The translations under genes were made by a program, and so were the position numbers. Under the pieces are notes generated by a model. The model did no database searches, was not told the DNA's origin, and worked only from the letters and a program-made list of their open reading frames with translations. A DNA stretch of 64,000 nucleotides, taken from the NCBI GenBank assembly GCA_031308135.1, contig JAHLJT010002630.1, forward strand, positions 102,342,526-102,406,525, read 5' to 3'. How positions within the stretch are numbered: the first letter of the stretch is position 1; the number at the start of each line of letters is the position of its first letter. The DNA is from Acheta domesticus. Lineage: Eukaryota > Arthropoda > Insecta > Orthoptera > Gryllidae. Of the stretch, positions 32,758-44,117 are shown in pieces.

Positions 32758-33489
32758 CTCCTTTGCGGTCCTTTCACTTTTCCGTTTTCTTCGTCTGGCG
32801 GTCCGATGTCCCGCGTGACTTTCCTTTTTCCTGGTTCTGGTCTTTTGTCCCGTGGGGCGGGACATATATTTAACTCTGCATTATTTCACTCAGGTAAATG
32901 GCACCGGTTTCCTGTACAACTAATTATCTTCAGAAGAGATTAGGCAGTATTTTCCTTCATTGTAGCCAGTCTTTGCCCATTTTATGTTGTTTAAAATCAG
33001 TTTGCTTACGAGGTTGCAGTTGAACTTATGGTGACATCGAGAAGTAAGTGTTCGATATTGTCGAAGCGTGAATTGTGTGAATCGGTAAACAATTCTGAGA
33101 GTTAACAATCTTCAGGAAAGTAAGAATTTGAAAACATTCTCTCGAGATATTCCAAGGAGTGTGAAGAAAATGACAGTAATGATACCTCGGACTTTGTTCA
33201 TACAATACAAATACATACAAATAAATATAATACAAATACAAACGTGTTTGGTAATGAGGTGAAGCTCTCCACACCAAACATTAAATTACAAAATTATGTA
33301 TTCCGAATTAGGCAAATAAATTAAAATGTTTTGTTTGTAATAATACGAAAAATAATTTGAAACCCGAGTTCAGTTTCTTACGCCGCGGCACGCCGGACCG
33401 GTGCAACCAGCTACCTGGGGATTTAAAGGGTCTGCAACGAGGAAAACGCTGTGTCCCGCCACACGGGACAGAGGACCGCAAAGGGTTAA
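32758..33489. mobile_element. Possible TTAA-type MITE, eroded left end
   Basis: The right end read in reverse is TTAACCCTTTGCGGTCCTCT, then GTCCCGTGTGGCGGGACA. The left side has TTCCTCCTTTGCGGTCCTTT and, further in, GTCCCGTGGGGCGGGACA. The two GTCCCGTG.GGCGGGACA hairpins are inverted. The left TTAA has decayed to TTCC. TTAACCCTTTGCGG is a common piggyBac-MITE start. Confidence 0.5.
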
Positions 33490-33669
33490 ATCTAAACTTA
33501 ACCTACTTTTACATTAAGGAGTGTCGACCCTGACAGAGTGCGTGCGCTAGTCGCAATTTTCTCGCCTGACCTAGAGGCAAGGGATTTTCACGTTTGTCCA
33601 ATAATCCTTCGCGAGCCACTATAAACGGTGCCGCGGATCATTAGTTGGATAATTGTTCAAAAGAATTAG

Positions 33670-35439
33670 AGCGGGAAAAGAAAAGAAAAGAAAATAGCGC
33701 AGGAGATATTTTTAAAGCATATTCTCGACGGGGAGGGAAATAATTGGTCGGCGTTTTACAAATACGTTCGCAGAAGAAGAGGAAATAAAGAAGAAATTCC
33801 TATCGTTAAAGATACCAACAACACGTTGCTAATAGATGATCGGGAAAAAGCAAATGCGTTTAATGCATACTTCAGTTCCGTTTTTAAAACTAAATCGCAC
33901 CACACTCAGATTTCGAGGGAGGCTGTACCAAATCAGTTTATTATACACATAAATACGTTACGAAAACGAATTAAGTCTATGAAAAACGGAAAGTCGCGAG
34001 GACCAGATGCCATTTCAACTGATATAATTAAACTCGGAGGAGAGGCAATTTTACCGTATTTAACCAGATTATTTCATGTTTCAATCAACAATTCAAGCGT
34101 GCCTGATGATTGGAAGCTAGCTACTGTTGTTCCGATTTTTAAGAGTGGGGACAGAACTGTTTTAGCCAATTATAGACCGGTAAGTCTTACGTCAGTTGTA
34201 TGTAAATTAATGGAACATTTGATAACTAACTATATTAGACAAGAATGGGAACAAAAAGAATGGCTCTTTCAGGGACAGCATGGTTTCAGGAATGGTTTCT
34301 CCTGTGAGAGTCAGATAGTATCATTGTTTCAGGATATAGCAGATGAAGTTGATGATAGTGGGAGGGTGGACGCCGTAATAGTAGATTTTGCGAAGGCATT
34401 TGATGTTTTGCCTCACGACAAACTGGTTCATAAATTACTGCAGTCAGGTATTGACACCAGAGTTGTCGCGTGGATTGATGAGCTTCTTCGAGATAGAAAA
34501 CAGAAAGTCCGAGTTGGACAACAATTTTCAAATCTAGCAAAGGTAACTTCAGGGATTCCCCAAGGAAGCGTTATTGGACCTCTCCTCTTTCTAGCTTTTG
34601 TGAATGACCTGCCAGACAATTTAATTTCAAAGGTACGACTATTCGCAGATGACTGTATATTATATCGAGTTATTCAATCAAAAGTAGATGAGGATATTTT
34701 GCAGGACGATCTAAATAGATTACATCTCTGGGCGGAAAAAAATAGCATGACAATAAATAATTCGAAAAGCAAAACCATCACGTTTGGTAGGGGTCGCAAG
34801 TATACTGAAACTCAATACCGTTTAGGCAACGAAAATATTCCAAGAGTCGTGTCTTGTAAGTATCTGGGAATAATTTTTGTTAGCAAATTGAGTTGGGAAA
34901 ATCAGGTAAACTTTGTCGTGGGGAAAGCGTGGAAATCTTTGCATTTTACTATGCGAATACTAAAAAAGAGTACTGCGAAAGCAAGAGAATTAGCTTATAT
35001 ATCTCTAGTTCGCCCATTAATGGAATACGGGACGGTTTGTTGGGACCCTTATAGAATATCACAAAAGGAATATTTGAATAGAGTACAGAGAAGAGCATGT
35101 AAATTTATTTTCCGAAACAATAGGAAGAAAGTAGAGTGGGAGTCATTAGAAATCAGGAGGGTTAAGGCAAGACTCTGTGCTTTGTACAAAGCGTATGTCG
35201 GTTATCCAGCTTGGAAAGATATCCACACCCGGCTCAGTAGACCCACGTACTTTAGTAGAGGGGATCACAAGCACAAAATACAGTTCAGGCCACAGAGAAC
35301 AGATGTTGGAAAATTTTCCTTTACAAATAGAACTATAACGGACTGGAATAAGTTGCCTGTGACAGCCTTGGAACCCTTTCCTCTAGGTCTTCAGAGATTT
35401 AAAAGTAAATTAACTAATGATAATTGTAAATTTTATTAG
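33670..35439 (+). CDS. Reverse transcriptase of a second non-LTR retrotransposon (5'-truncated)
   Basis: Open for 589 codons after a TAG at 33667; the first ATG-like start is downstream (TTG at 33826), so the true N-terminus is lost. It starts with a connector typical of the region before the polymerase (FYKYVRRRRGN, then EKANAFNAYFSSVFK). The polymerase shows KSRGPDAI, NYRPVSLTS, QHGFRNG, VDFAKAFD, GIPQGS (residues 295-300) and the active-site FADDC (325-329), then KYLGI and a C-terminal RVQRRACKFIF block. The end is WNKLPVTALEP...FKSKL, as in jockey/CR1-group elements. It differs throughout from the 23-kb element, so it is another family. No endonuclease is present, which fits 5' truncation. 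The frame is intact, suggesting youth, and the 3' tail is complete. Confidence 0.93.
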   Translation, partial: SGKRKEKKIAQEIFLKHILDGEGNNWSAFYKYVRRRRGNKEEIPIVKDTNNTLLIDDREKANAFNAYFSSVFKTKSHHTQISREAVPNQFIIHINTLRKRIKSMKNGKSRGPDAISTDIIKLGGEAILPYLTRLFHVSINNSSVPDDWKLATVVPIFKSGDRTVLANYRPVSLTSVVCKLMEHLITNYIRQEWEQKEWLFQGQHGFRNGFSCESQIVSLFQDIADEVDDSGRVDAVIVDFAKAFDVLPHDKLVHKLLQSGIDTRVVAWIDELLRDRKQKVRVGQQFSNLAKVTSGIPQGSVIGPLLFLAFVNDLPDNLISKVRLFADDCILYRVIQSKVDEDILQDDLNRLHLWAEKNSMTINNSKSKTITFGRGRKYTETQYRLGNENIPRVVSCKYLGIIFVSKLSWENQVNFVVGKAWKSLHFTMRILKKSTAKARELAYISLVRPLMEYGTVCWDPYRISQKEYLNRVQRRACKFIFRNNRKKVEWESLEIRRVKARLCALYKAYVGYPAWKDIHTRLSRPTYFSRGDHKHKIQFRPQRTDVGKFSFTNRTITDWNKLPVTALEPFPLGLQRFKSKLTNDNCKFY

Positions 35440-35738
35440 TAAGTTATGTTCATTAGAACTGTTTATTAGTAGTAGTAATTATTGTTACCATTATTAGTAT
35501 TGTGATAATTATTAGATGCATTGGGGTATAGTATTCGTATTGACGTGTGGTGACGTGTTGTGAAGTGTGGTGCTATATAGAAGTAGAAAGAGAAGTGAAG
35601 TGAAGTGAAGTGGAGTGCAGTGTATAAAAAGTCGTATATGTTAGTATAAAGTATCTATACAGGACCACCATAATTAATAGAATTAGTAGAATTAATGCGG
35701 GTATTGTTATTAAAGCATTTTTTGTTAACATTGTTATC

Positions 35739-35770
<32 letters not shown>

Positions 35771-35905
35771 GTCTTAAAATAATTTTAAGTTACATTGTAT
35801 TTAATTCATAATTATAATATGTAGATATAATATGTAAATTTTAGTGTTCCGCCACCAGGTTGTATAAACCTACCTGCGGAAATAATAAATATCTATCTAT
35901 CTATA
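35440..35905 (+). mobile_element. 3' UTR of the second retrotransposon with (ATCT)n tail
   Basis: Contains GAAGTGAAGTGAAGTGAAGTGG, an (ATT)n run at about 35741-35770, TTCCGCCACCAGGTTGTATA and AACCTACCTGCGGAAATAAT, and ends ATCTATCTATCTAT. The same order in the solo tail at 27253-27592 proves this is the element's terminus and shows it ends in ATCT repeats, not poly-A. Confidence 0.9.
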
Positions 35906-36089
35906 ACCCTGGCATTCATGTTGTATGTTTGGAAATGGTCAGCATATTGTGTATCTCACTTGTCCGACGTTAGACGTATATGAAATACAAGGGCTGTATG
36001 TGTAATGAAAGCTATGAAGTGTAAGAATGAATATGTGGGGAGGATCAGATGCGAGAATCGTGGATAGGTCCGAGAGATCCAAAAAATGG

Positions 36090-36150
36090 TATGTAATTAT
36101 ACTAAATAAATATATATATATATAAATGTATATATATATATATACACACA
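36090..36150. repeat. (TA)n microsatellite, interrupted
   Basis: Two (TA)n runs separated by AATG and followed by CACACACA. Confidence 0.9.
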
Positions 36151-36227
36151 CAGTCAAAATTGTGTAATAAGCTAGTAGGTATTAGTTTAAGCAATTTTTG
36201 TACTTAATGTGTATAAAAAAATCCGTT

Positions 36228-36290
36228 TGTTTGTAGCGCTGATGAAGGCTTAACAAATGCCGAAACGTTGGCAGTTTGAATTGGTGTTTT
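36228..36290 (+). ncRNA. Hammerhead-like ribozyme core (Penelope-like)
   Basis: CTGATGA at 36239-36245, then AGGC-TTAACAAAT-GCC (a short stem II with loop), then GAAAC at 36262-36266, then a two-pair stem III around GTTGGCA leading to GTT as a possible cleavage triplet. All invariant core bases of the hammerhead are present. Flanking complementarity for stem I is not evident. Penelope-like elements are known to carry such minimal hammerheads. No reverse transcriptase or GIY-YIG gene is adjacent. Confidence 0.5.
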
Positions 36291-36486
36291 TAGTGACCTA
36301 CACTCAATAATCGGTCCATCGTATTAATCAACAGAGATCAAGAAATCAAGTACGGATAAAATACAAGATGGGTCTAATCATTCTCAAAGAGGCATTGTTT
36401 ATTTGATTCAGAAATCATTAGAAATCAGACATTGATTTTGGTTTTGAATTAACCGTGACAGGTAGACGTCAGTTTGCCTGTACCTA

Positions 36487-36690
36487 CAAGGTGTGTCCAA
36501 AAAGTCATGAAATACATTTTTTTAAAAAACAATTATTGGCGATAAATGCACAAAGCTTTAAAATTCTTCAAAGTAGTCGCCATTAGCATCTACACATTTT
36601 TTTCAGCGCTTCATCCATGATTGGTAAGCACCTTGTATGTAGACGGGACTTGCTTACGTTATACCAACTCTTATCATGGTTATCAATGGA
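36487..36690 (-). pseudogene. 3' end of a mariner element with transposase C-terminus
   Basis: TA at 36485-36486 is followed by CAAGGTGTGTCCAAAAAGTC, a mariner-type inverted terminus. On the reverse strand the DNA reads AYQSWMKR, a stop, then KKCVDANGDYFEEF and a stop just before the terminus. The KC...NGDYFE ending is the usual last segment of mariner transposases. The rest of the gene and the other terminus are missing. Confidence 0.8.
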
Positions 36691-37364
36691 TCGAAATATT
36701 GGGAAAAGGGGGGGGGAGCCTATCATCGGAGAATTCAATAAAGCTAGTAATTTCCTTGACTGCACAGAATAGGTCGTTGATTTAAGTCAAGTTTTTCATG
36801 TCAGATGCGGACCGATAATTGCTTTTAGAAACCTGATGGATTATTTTTGTGGAATACATGTGAATACCTGACTAATACACTTATGAAACAGTATTATAAT
36901 TGGTAATTACTAACTTAGAATGTTATTGAAGCATTGCCGATTTGCTTGTGAAAATTCATGATAGGATGGCACGTTTTCAGGTAGATAAAACCGTGCGAAA
37001 TATTTTTCCTAAGAATTCTTGTAACTTATTAATTGAAAAAGAACCTATTTGTTCACATTTATCAAAAAAATTTAAATCTAGAACTCTACCTCCTCTCAAT
37101 CAAAAACCCATTGTTGGGAAATCACCAAATATCTGAGTCGAGCTTTGCCTTTTGTTTTCTTTCGAAAGTGAGATAAAAATTAATACTTACATATATCCGG
37201 AAAATACTGCATTTCATATTAGGCGTAGTTTACTCACCTGAAACAAAATGAAAAGGAATTAGATTTTTCTGTGTTCAAATACCTCTCAGAAGCCACATTG
37301 AAAGTTTTGAGACTATATTGTGTAAAGAGTCAAAATGTCACGGCCATTATATATCAAGATATTC
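36691..37364. other. AT-rich intergenic, nothing recognised
   Basis: Only short frames; a GGGGGGGG run near 36708. Confidence 0.45.
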
Positions 37365-38355
37365 TTGTGCACGGCCTTCTTGGACTGAGGTTGTGTTGGC
37401 AAGGTCGAACACCAAGGCGACAGATAAGATACTGGAAAGGTAAAAATCAACAAAGTGGTGATAAGAAGATATCATATTGAATCGATGTGGTTTGTAGTCT
37501 GGTGGAATGGACGGATGTACGAAAATAAAGTGCAGAATATCTATTCAAATATAAGGAGCTGAATATTTGAATATTTGAAAGAAGCGGTTTGCGATGGTTT
37601 TGAATGTAGCGGTTAGCGTAACGGACTGCTGTATCCATGTTGGCGGGTTCAAACCCGATCGAAGCCGTGGATTTTTAAGGGCGAAAAAATCCTTCGTTCG
37701 CCTTCCTTCGGAAGAGGAAGTAAAGCCGGCTGTCCCATGTTAGTAGATATACTTGCATGTATCCTCATCCTTAAGCCTAAATTAAGCCTCAGAGCTCAAT
37801 TCAAATCGCCTATTTCGTCGCCCGATTTAATACCTTCTTTCTCTGCTCGTTGGTGAAAGGAGCGTAGCGAAATTTGCGTGGGCAGACGGAAGAGCAGGCC
37901 TCATGGCCTAAGTCTCGCCACGTAAAATAAGGCATCAATTCAATTCAATATTCAAGTTGAAAACACGAAGTAAACGCAATGGAGATATTGAAAAGTTCGA
38001 AATATAGATGTTAAACGATTTATGGATATGAGCAAGGTGTTCTTGTATGCGGAAACGTAAATAAGCTATAATATAGAGAACTGATAAGTTCGGGTTTTTG
38101 TTTTGTCTTCCAATTGTGAATTCTACAAAGTTTTTTTATTTACTTTCAATTTATCATTGTTTTGGTTGTTATAAATAAATGTATTTTGTTCCGTTTTAAA
38201 ACTTGGAAATGTTTTACAAATTTAATTAACGATAATTTTAAGTAACGGTAAGTTAACCATTATTCAGGTCTACGGCTTATGCCGTATAATCAACGGCCCT
38301 AACAAATAAATGGATATTTCTGTTTTTTATAATGAATTCAATTCACTAAAGAGGA
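37365..38355 (+). repeat. Dispersed repeat family R, copy 2, interrupted by a SINE
   Basis: Left part 37365-37590 and right part 37966-38355 match copy 1 at 30845-31405 in order: CACGGCC.TCTTGG, ACACCAAGGCGACAGAT, AAAAATCAACAA, then ACGGTAAGTTAACCATTATT, TTATGCCGTATAATCAACGG and CCCTAACAAATAAA. The intervening piece is SINE family A. Confidence 0.65.
37600..37965 (+). mobile_element. SINE family A, full-length copy
   Basis: The tRNA-derived head has A box TAGCGGTTAGCGTAACGG and B box GGTTCAAACCCGATC about 40 bases later. The body then reads CGTGGATTTTTAAGGGCGAA, AAAATCCTTCG, GGAAGTAAAGCCGGCTGTCC, AATTCAAATCGCCTATTTCG, GGTGAAAGGAGCGTAGCG, TTTGCGTGGGCAGACGGAAG and CAGGCCTCATGGCC. The 3' tail is a CAATTCAATTCAAT short repeat. 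Four copies in the window share this body. Confidence 0.93.
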
Positions 38356-38993
38356 AAAATAGAACATTCACAATTGTGCCGTAGTAAAGAAACTTTTCGG
38401 CGCTGTGCCTAATAATCAAATAAATTATCAAAACGCAATACCACACCATGACCAAAATAGTTACCATAATGCATTACAAAATGCAAACCCATCGCTCGAC
38501 CAAAATACATTCCTTAGATCAAAAAGGTATGAATATATCCTCTCAAATGCGAGATTCATTTTTGTTATTTTGGGCTTAAAAACGTTTACACTACAATTTA
38601 TAAAAATTACAGTTGCCAGTGATTCCAAAGGAATAAAAGTTGAAAGTAATAGCATATTAAGTTTGGCCAATATCTAAAGACAATTTTTTCTCTTTCCTTC
38701 TTAAAAGTGTTTATTATAAAATGGTTTATAAGGATGATATAACAACGTTTCAGGATTTTTTCCATCCCATCTTCAAGTTCCACATCGTACCGAAATAAAC
38801 CAATTTCAACTACTTCAAATGATTTCAAATTTTAACATTCCAAAACAATAAACTCGGACACATTATAAACTTGAAAAGTTCACCTTTAGTAAATTTCAAA
38901 ACTTTCTTGGAGGTATTATGTGTCAATTTTTATCAAGATTTTCTTAAGTTATAAATTGTTTTATTTTTGTTGCGATATAGAATCTGGAATAAC
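38356..38993. other. AT-rich intergenic; a weak Asn/Gln-rich open frame
   Basis: A frame from about 38364 reads NNQINYQNAIPHHDQN, then SYHNALQNANPSLDQN, and is followed at about 38527 by AAAAGGTATGAA, which could be a splice donor. No domain is recognised and the base composition is like that of the AT-rich surroundings. It is not called as a gene. Confidence 0.3.
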
Positions 38994-40672
38994 ATTATTC
39001 ATTATCTCACAGCCACAATATTCACAGAAACATTTTATGTAGACATTAAAGCAATTTATTTCAGTTATTTTCAATATTTTTATTTATTCTTTGTGCCTAC
39101 ATTATTTGACATTTTTCTGTTTTAGCTTGTGATGCTCCTTTTTTGAATTGCCAACACTTTTCGTTCTTGTTCAAACCTCTCAAATAGAAACAAATAACTG
39201 ACATGTTCCTACTATCTAATGATAAAGAAATGTTTCAAAATTTCAAAGTCAAAATGTATTGTCAGCTATATTTGTGTTGGATTACCTTCCAATGTTTTAC
39301 CCAAATAGTATTTTCTAGGGACACAATTTTTGTATAATTATAAACAATTTTGCGTTTCAATCTGCAATTTCTTTTTCTCACTATTAAAATTGGAGGTGTC
39401 AGTTCAAACCAGTGGGTAGTCCACTCAAATATAGGCTACATAGGCAACCCAAATTGTCGGCTCCAGCCATTATACTCTCCTCCCAGTTCTGTCCCTTCTA
39501 ATTTCCTCTGTGGCAGAGCGTCGTCGTCTTGAGACAACTCAGGGAGATGAGAGTCTGTCGGGAGAGAGGGGCGATAAGGAGACGTCAGCATATAATTAAA
39601 AATAAAAAATTAAAATACGAGTAAATAAAAAATAAATAAGTAAAGAAATAAATTTAAGAACTTCAAAAAATAAATAACATAATTCGAACGTGAAAACCTC
39701 AAAACGCACTATTTATATCTTTGCGCATTTTTTCTCAGAAGAGAGTCAGTTTATTATTATGCGTAAAATATATTATTCATTATCTCACAGCGGCAATATC
39801 CACACAAAGGTTTTATGTAGGGATTAAGGCAATATATTTAAATTATTTTCGCACTATTTATTTATTCTTTGTGTCTGAATTATTTGCCATTTTTCTGTTT
39901 TAGCTTGTGATGCATCTACACCGTATGTTCTACCCAAATAGTACTTTGTAGAGACACAATGATTGTATAACTATAAACAATTTCGCGTTTTAATCTGCAA
40001 TTTCTTTTTCTCATTATCAAAATTGGAGATGTCAGTTCAAAACAGTGGGTAGTCCGCTCAAATATAGGCTACATCTGGACGGTGTTATGAATCAACCGGC
40101 TATGCGACATCATACGAGTTTTGAGATAATCGTGTTCAAGGGTTTTATTACATTTTCAGCTCTAAAAACTGTAATTTAATTATTTCATTCATTGCAACGC
40201 CAAAATACACAAACATGAGTGGAATATCTGACGCTTACTTGTCTAATGTGAAGTTAAGAACAGCATATTCGAAGATTTCGGTTTATAGCCGGTTGTTGCG
40301 AAATGCCATAACCCTAATAAATGATGAAATTCCTGATGTGATGATTGCGTTTACATTTTTCATTAATTATAAGGCTATTTTTATAGATTTGGCGCCAAAA
40401 TTTTGCATACACTTATAACATGGTCCAATGCAACTGATGGCGTCCGTATCTATTTTTTTTTTCTCCAGAAATGGCGCTTAGCCGGTTGATGCATAACACC
40501 GTCGATCCGGCAACCCAAATTGTCGGCTCCAGTCATTATACTCTCCTCCCAGTTCTGTCCCTTCTAATTTCCTCTCCGGCGTCGCGTCGCGTCGTCCTCT
40601 TGAGACAACTCAGGGAGATGAGAGTCGGTCGGGAGAGGGGGGCGTTAAGAAGACGTCAGCTGCCGCCACGTG
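38994..40672. repeat. Tandem duplication, copies at 38994-39595 and 39772-40672
   Basis: Both copies contain TCATTATCTCACAGC, TTTTATGTAG.GATTAA.GC, TGCCATTTTTCTGTTTTAGC, CAATTTCTTTTTCTCA, CAGTGGGTAGTCC.CTCAAA, then GGCAACCCAAATTGTCGGCT, CTCCCAGTTCTGTCCCTTC and TTGAGACAACTCAGGGAGAT. Copy 1 has an extra 150 bases at 39140-39290; copy 2 carries the transposon at 40077-40504. Confidence 0.9.
40077..40504. mobile_element. 428-bp inverted-repeat element inserted in duplication copy 2
   Basis: The left end GGACGGTGTTATGAATCAAC CGGCTATGCG is mirrored at the right by CGCTTAGCCG GTTGATGCATAACACCGTC (about 27 of 29 positions). It interrupts copy 2 exactly where copy 1 reads continuously from GGCTACAT to GGCAACCC. 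Flanks ATCT (40073-40076) and ATCC (40505-40508) suggest a 4-5 base duplication. The interior has a 67-codon frame (40215-40418) with no motif. Superfamily unknown. Confidence 0.85.
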
Positions 40673-41000
40673 CTCTTAACTCCGGAGAGCATGCGAGGGA
40701 CGAGGGGAGGAGGGGAAGAGAGGGAAGGGGGGGGTGGAGAAACAGCGTAGCCGTAGGACGCGTTCACGCACATTTTGGAGACGGCTAGAGAACTCCGAGC
40801 TGAGAAGATCTCGTTCCCGCGTCTGATGTTCTGCTCGCAAGTCGCAAATTCCTCCAATTTCCTTCGCACAACACAGCCCGATAATGCTCGCCTTGTTTCA
40901 CGATTCTCGTGCGGCTCAGAGAAATGTGGGGGCGATGTCGCTTTGATGGCGATGAGATTAGGTCGAAAGACTTAATTATTGCTCAAGTTCATGATGTAGG
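40673..41000. other. GC-rich segment, nothing recognised
   Basis: Contains GAGGGGAGGAGGGGAAGAG-type G-rich sequence; frames up to 105 codons without a motif. Confidence 0.35.
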
Positions 41001-41242
41001 TCGTGACATTTGTAGATTCAGAACTTTTAACATCTTTACACTTAAGAGTTCTAAAGAAAAGACATTTTAAAGTATCATAATTCAATTTTAAATAAAGTAT
41101 TGCAAAGTTGAAAGTTTTGTCAATTTACGCATGAACACGAAATTCCCAGTATAAACTTTGTAATCGAGAAACATTATCAGCTACTGTAAAATTATATTAA
41201 TGACTACCAGAGCATCAAATAATACGGCAATCCATATCAATA

Positions 41243-41327
41243 TATCTATCTATCTATCTTTCTGTACATATATGATAGATAGAAAGATAGGTAGGTAGAT
41301 AGATAGATAGATAGATAGATAGGTAGA
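41243..41327. repeat. Head-to-head (TATC)n / (GATA)n microsatellite
   Basis: TATCTATCTATCTATC is followed after about 20 bases by GATAGATAG and more GATA/GGTA units, forming an imperfect palindrome. Confidence 0.9.
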
Positions 41328-41900
41328 TTCCGACGCTGTTGGACCGATCTCCATAAAAGTTGGCACTTATACGTGTTTTTTCACCCAGAATGCTTATGTG
41401 CTGTTAATTCTGTTGTAACTCCACGACATGGCGCTGTAGAACAAAGCTAAATATTCCTCGTCAAATGCAACCCACAACATACCCGGCAGCATTTTGAATC
41501 TATATCGTTAAATAACTCCTAAACGAGGCGTTCTAGGGCCTTAAAAACTAAATGTTTGAGTCCAAAGGCCTTAAAAAAAAGTTTCTCATATTCTTTTATA
41601 TATATTAAAGTTTTCTAGTAATCTACAGAATGAGCTCTTCTTGAACATTCTATTACATTTTTGCTGGTCCGGCGCTTCCCGATTTTACCTCACCTGCTCC
41701 GAGACGTGCAGAATCTGCAAGCAAATGTGAATGAGAGGAGCAGAGAGCAGCATAGGCAGAGACACACAGAGACAGAGAGACGGGGACAAAGTGAGGGAAG
41801 CAGAGAGACACTGAGAAAGGGGTGATGGGAGGGGAAAGAGGGAGATGAAGGGCAGAACATCGTCTGAATTGTCCGTTGAATGCTCAGCGAATCAACTCCT
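41328..41900 (+). repeat. Dispersed repeat family F, copy 1
   Basis: Ordered blocks are found inverted at 47075-47490: CAGCGC/GCGCTGTAGAACAAA, GCATTTTGAATCTATATCGT, ATTCTGTAG/CTACAGAATGAGCTCTT, GAACATTCTATTACATTTTT and GCAGAATCTGCAAG. The start (CGCTGTTGGACCGATCTCCA) has the flavour of insect Helitron-type repeats, but no Helitron end or Rep/helicase is seen, so the class is open. Confidence 0.6.
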
Positions 41901-44117
41901 CATTGTAATACACAGAAAATAACAGCAAACTACATGTATAAACCCATTTGGCATAAAACAAATTATCTTTACAAGGACAAATCACTCACACATTCATACA
42001 TATTTTATATACAATACCATTGAAGCGAGTACACTCATTATAAAAGTGGAAATTTTCCAATGGCTATTTTTGCTTTAATCTCAACATTTACTTACAATCT
42101 TGGCCTTGCTGTAAATTTTATTGTGATGAATATTTGTCACTTCCCTGGTATCGTGCAGTTTGGCTTTGAAGTGGCGTCCCTGACCATTGCAAATGCCGCA
42201 TTCAAGACCACGCCTAATTCCATACCATTTTCTTCGATTCCAAAGATCCAACATCAAAAACATTCCGAGACTAATGTTAAGATGGCGATATAGCTTTTTC
42301 AGATTTGGGTTATTGTTCAATTTTTTGGGAGAGCGGTCATCAGTTTTGGGTACGGCGAGACGAAATGTTATGGTATGCTCGTTCGCTCGTTCGATCTCTG
42401 AAAAGACACAGTATACCCTTCTTATTAGAAGATAGTATAAATAAATAAGCCATAAGGTTACCCGAGTCAACCCGTTACCCGAGTCTCACACGAAAAGCAA
42501 TGCCTTCTTTTAATCTGTATTACACAAATTTGCTCATGCATATGCACCGTTTCCCGCGAAAAGATGGTTTCTCTTTGAAAGGCTTTCTAAAAGGCGACAG
42601 GTATGCCAACCTTGCGAAGTTAAACTGTTCTCATGGAACGTTAGTGCGAGCGCACTGACGCTCGTTCACTGGGCGGAGCGACTACTTTGAAAAACTTGTT
42701 TTTCCGTTTGAATTTGTGTTTCAATGCTGTCATTGGTTTAAAAAGAAAACAAAGGAAATCTGGTGTGTCTAAGTAATTTTCTCTGCACTGATGCTTTGGA
42801 GTGCAGTCTAGACGGTGCTGCGACCTTGCGACGAAAGATGAAACTGTTACGAAAAAACCTCTGGGTGGAGTGCTGTTGTGACTAACAAAGAAATCGTATA
42901 TTTCCGCACTTTTTCGCCACCAGCACGCGGATTTGGAGGGAATTTTTTATAAGTCCGACGCGGTACGTTCAAAATGCAAATTCTGAGCTAGTAATAAAGG
43001 GCCAAAGATTGTTATTAAAAAACCAATCTCCCGCCACGGCGCCAAATATGAATATGAAATGTATGTGCCAACAACTAATGTTTCACCAATTAGTACACCA
43101 TTTTCAGAAAACCTTTACATTTTTATAACATTATAAATTAATCAACAAACTCAAGTTACGACATGATGTTGCCTGTCCGAAATCAGATACTCGTCTTTTT
43201 CTTATGCCTTGTTGCATATCCTTTCTGCACTGTGCAGTTTGAAACAAAGGGCAACAACTGTTCTCTTTTGTCAAACCCGCTATACTTTTATACTTTCTAT
43301 TTACAAATGTCTTTATATTTCTCGCATTTTCTTTGTTATAATAATTTGCAAATAACATTCAAATAATTACATTAATAACTTTTTGCTTTTCAAATTCCAC
43401 ATAAATGTGTATGTGATCGCTCATCACGTGTCTTTCACGTTCAATTGTCTTTCCCTAATATGGGACCATTTTCTTTAAGTAAGTTTTTCGTTACTCCAAA
43501 ATAATGTAGATATTTTGCGACTGTTTATCTATTTAATGAATGTTCTCTGTTTATTTATTTATTTGTTTATTTATTTCTCACCGGTATGCTAACAGCACAT
43601 TAACTTAGATTTTTTTTAGAAATAAATAGCACTTTCTACCTTCCCCCTTCACTTTCGACAGTTTGTTTTGTTTCTGTACATGCCAATTCCATAAACTTTT
43701 GTTTAATTTATTTTCATCTGGGACGCTTCCAAATGGACTGTCACACACCTTGTAAAGAACATCCAGAATAAATATCTGTTTCAAGTTCAAGAAGTGTTGA
43801 TATCAGCCAGATCGATCAAGATATGTCAATTTTCGTAAAAGTTCTGAAGTCCCTCCGACGCACAAACGGAGAAACGAACATTTTGCCGAATCCAATTTTT
43901 TGCATCAAGGGTCACCTAAGTGTGTGTTCTGGTTACACAATGTGTTTAAGAAAGTACTTTACAACATACAGTGACAAGAATTATCCACTTTTATGGTATT
44001 GTGTACCTACAATAAGAATTCTCACGAAGGAAAGAATTCGCCGTTTTGTTTGCAGGATTAGGAATGTAGTATGCGAGAAATTAACTATCACCCTAAATTA
44101 ATTCTATTGACTAAACG
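41901..44117. other. Intergenic, nothing recognised
   Basis: AT-rich; frames up to 129 codons without motifs. A small palindromic patch GTGCGAGCGCACTGACGCTC lies near 42643-42662. A TTTATTTATT run occurs near 43548-43577. Confidence 0.45.

Noticed and set aside
38364..38535. Asn/Gln-rich exon ending at a GTATGA donor
   Set aside because: No acceptor of quality, no domain, and the composition matches the AT-rich surroundings; support is too thin.
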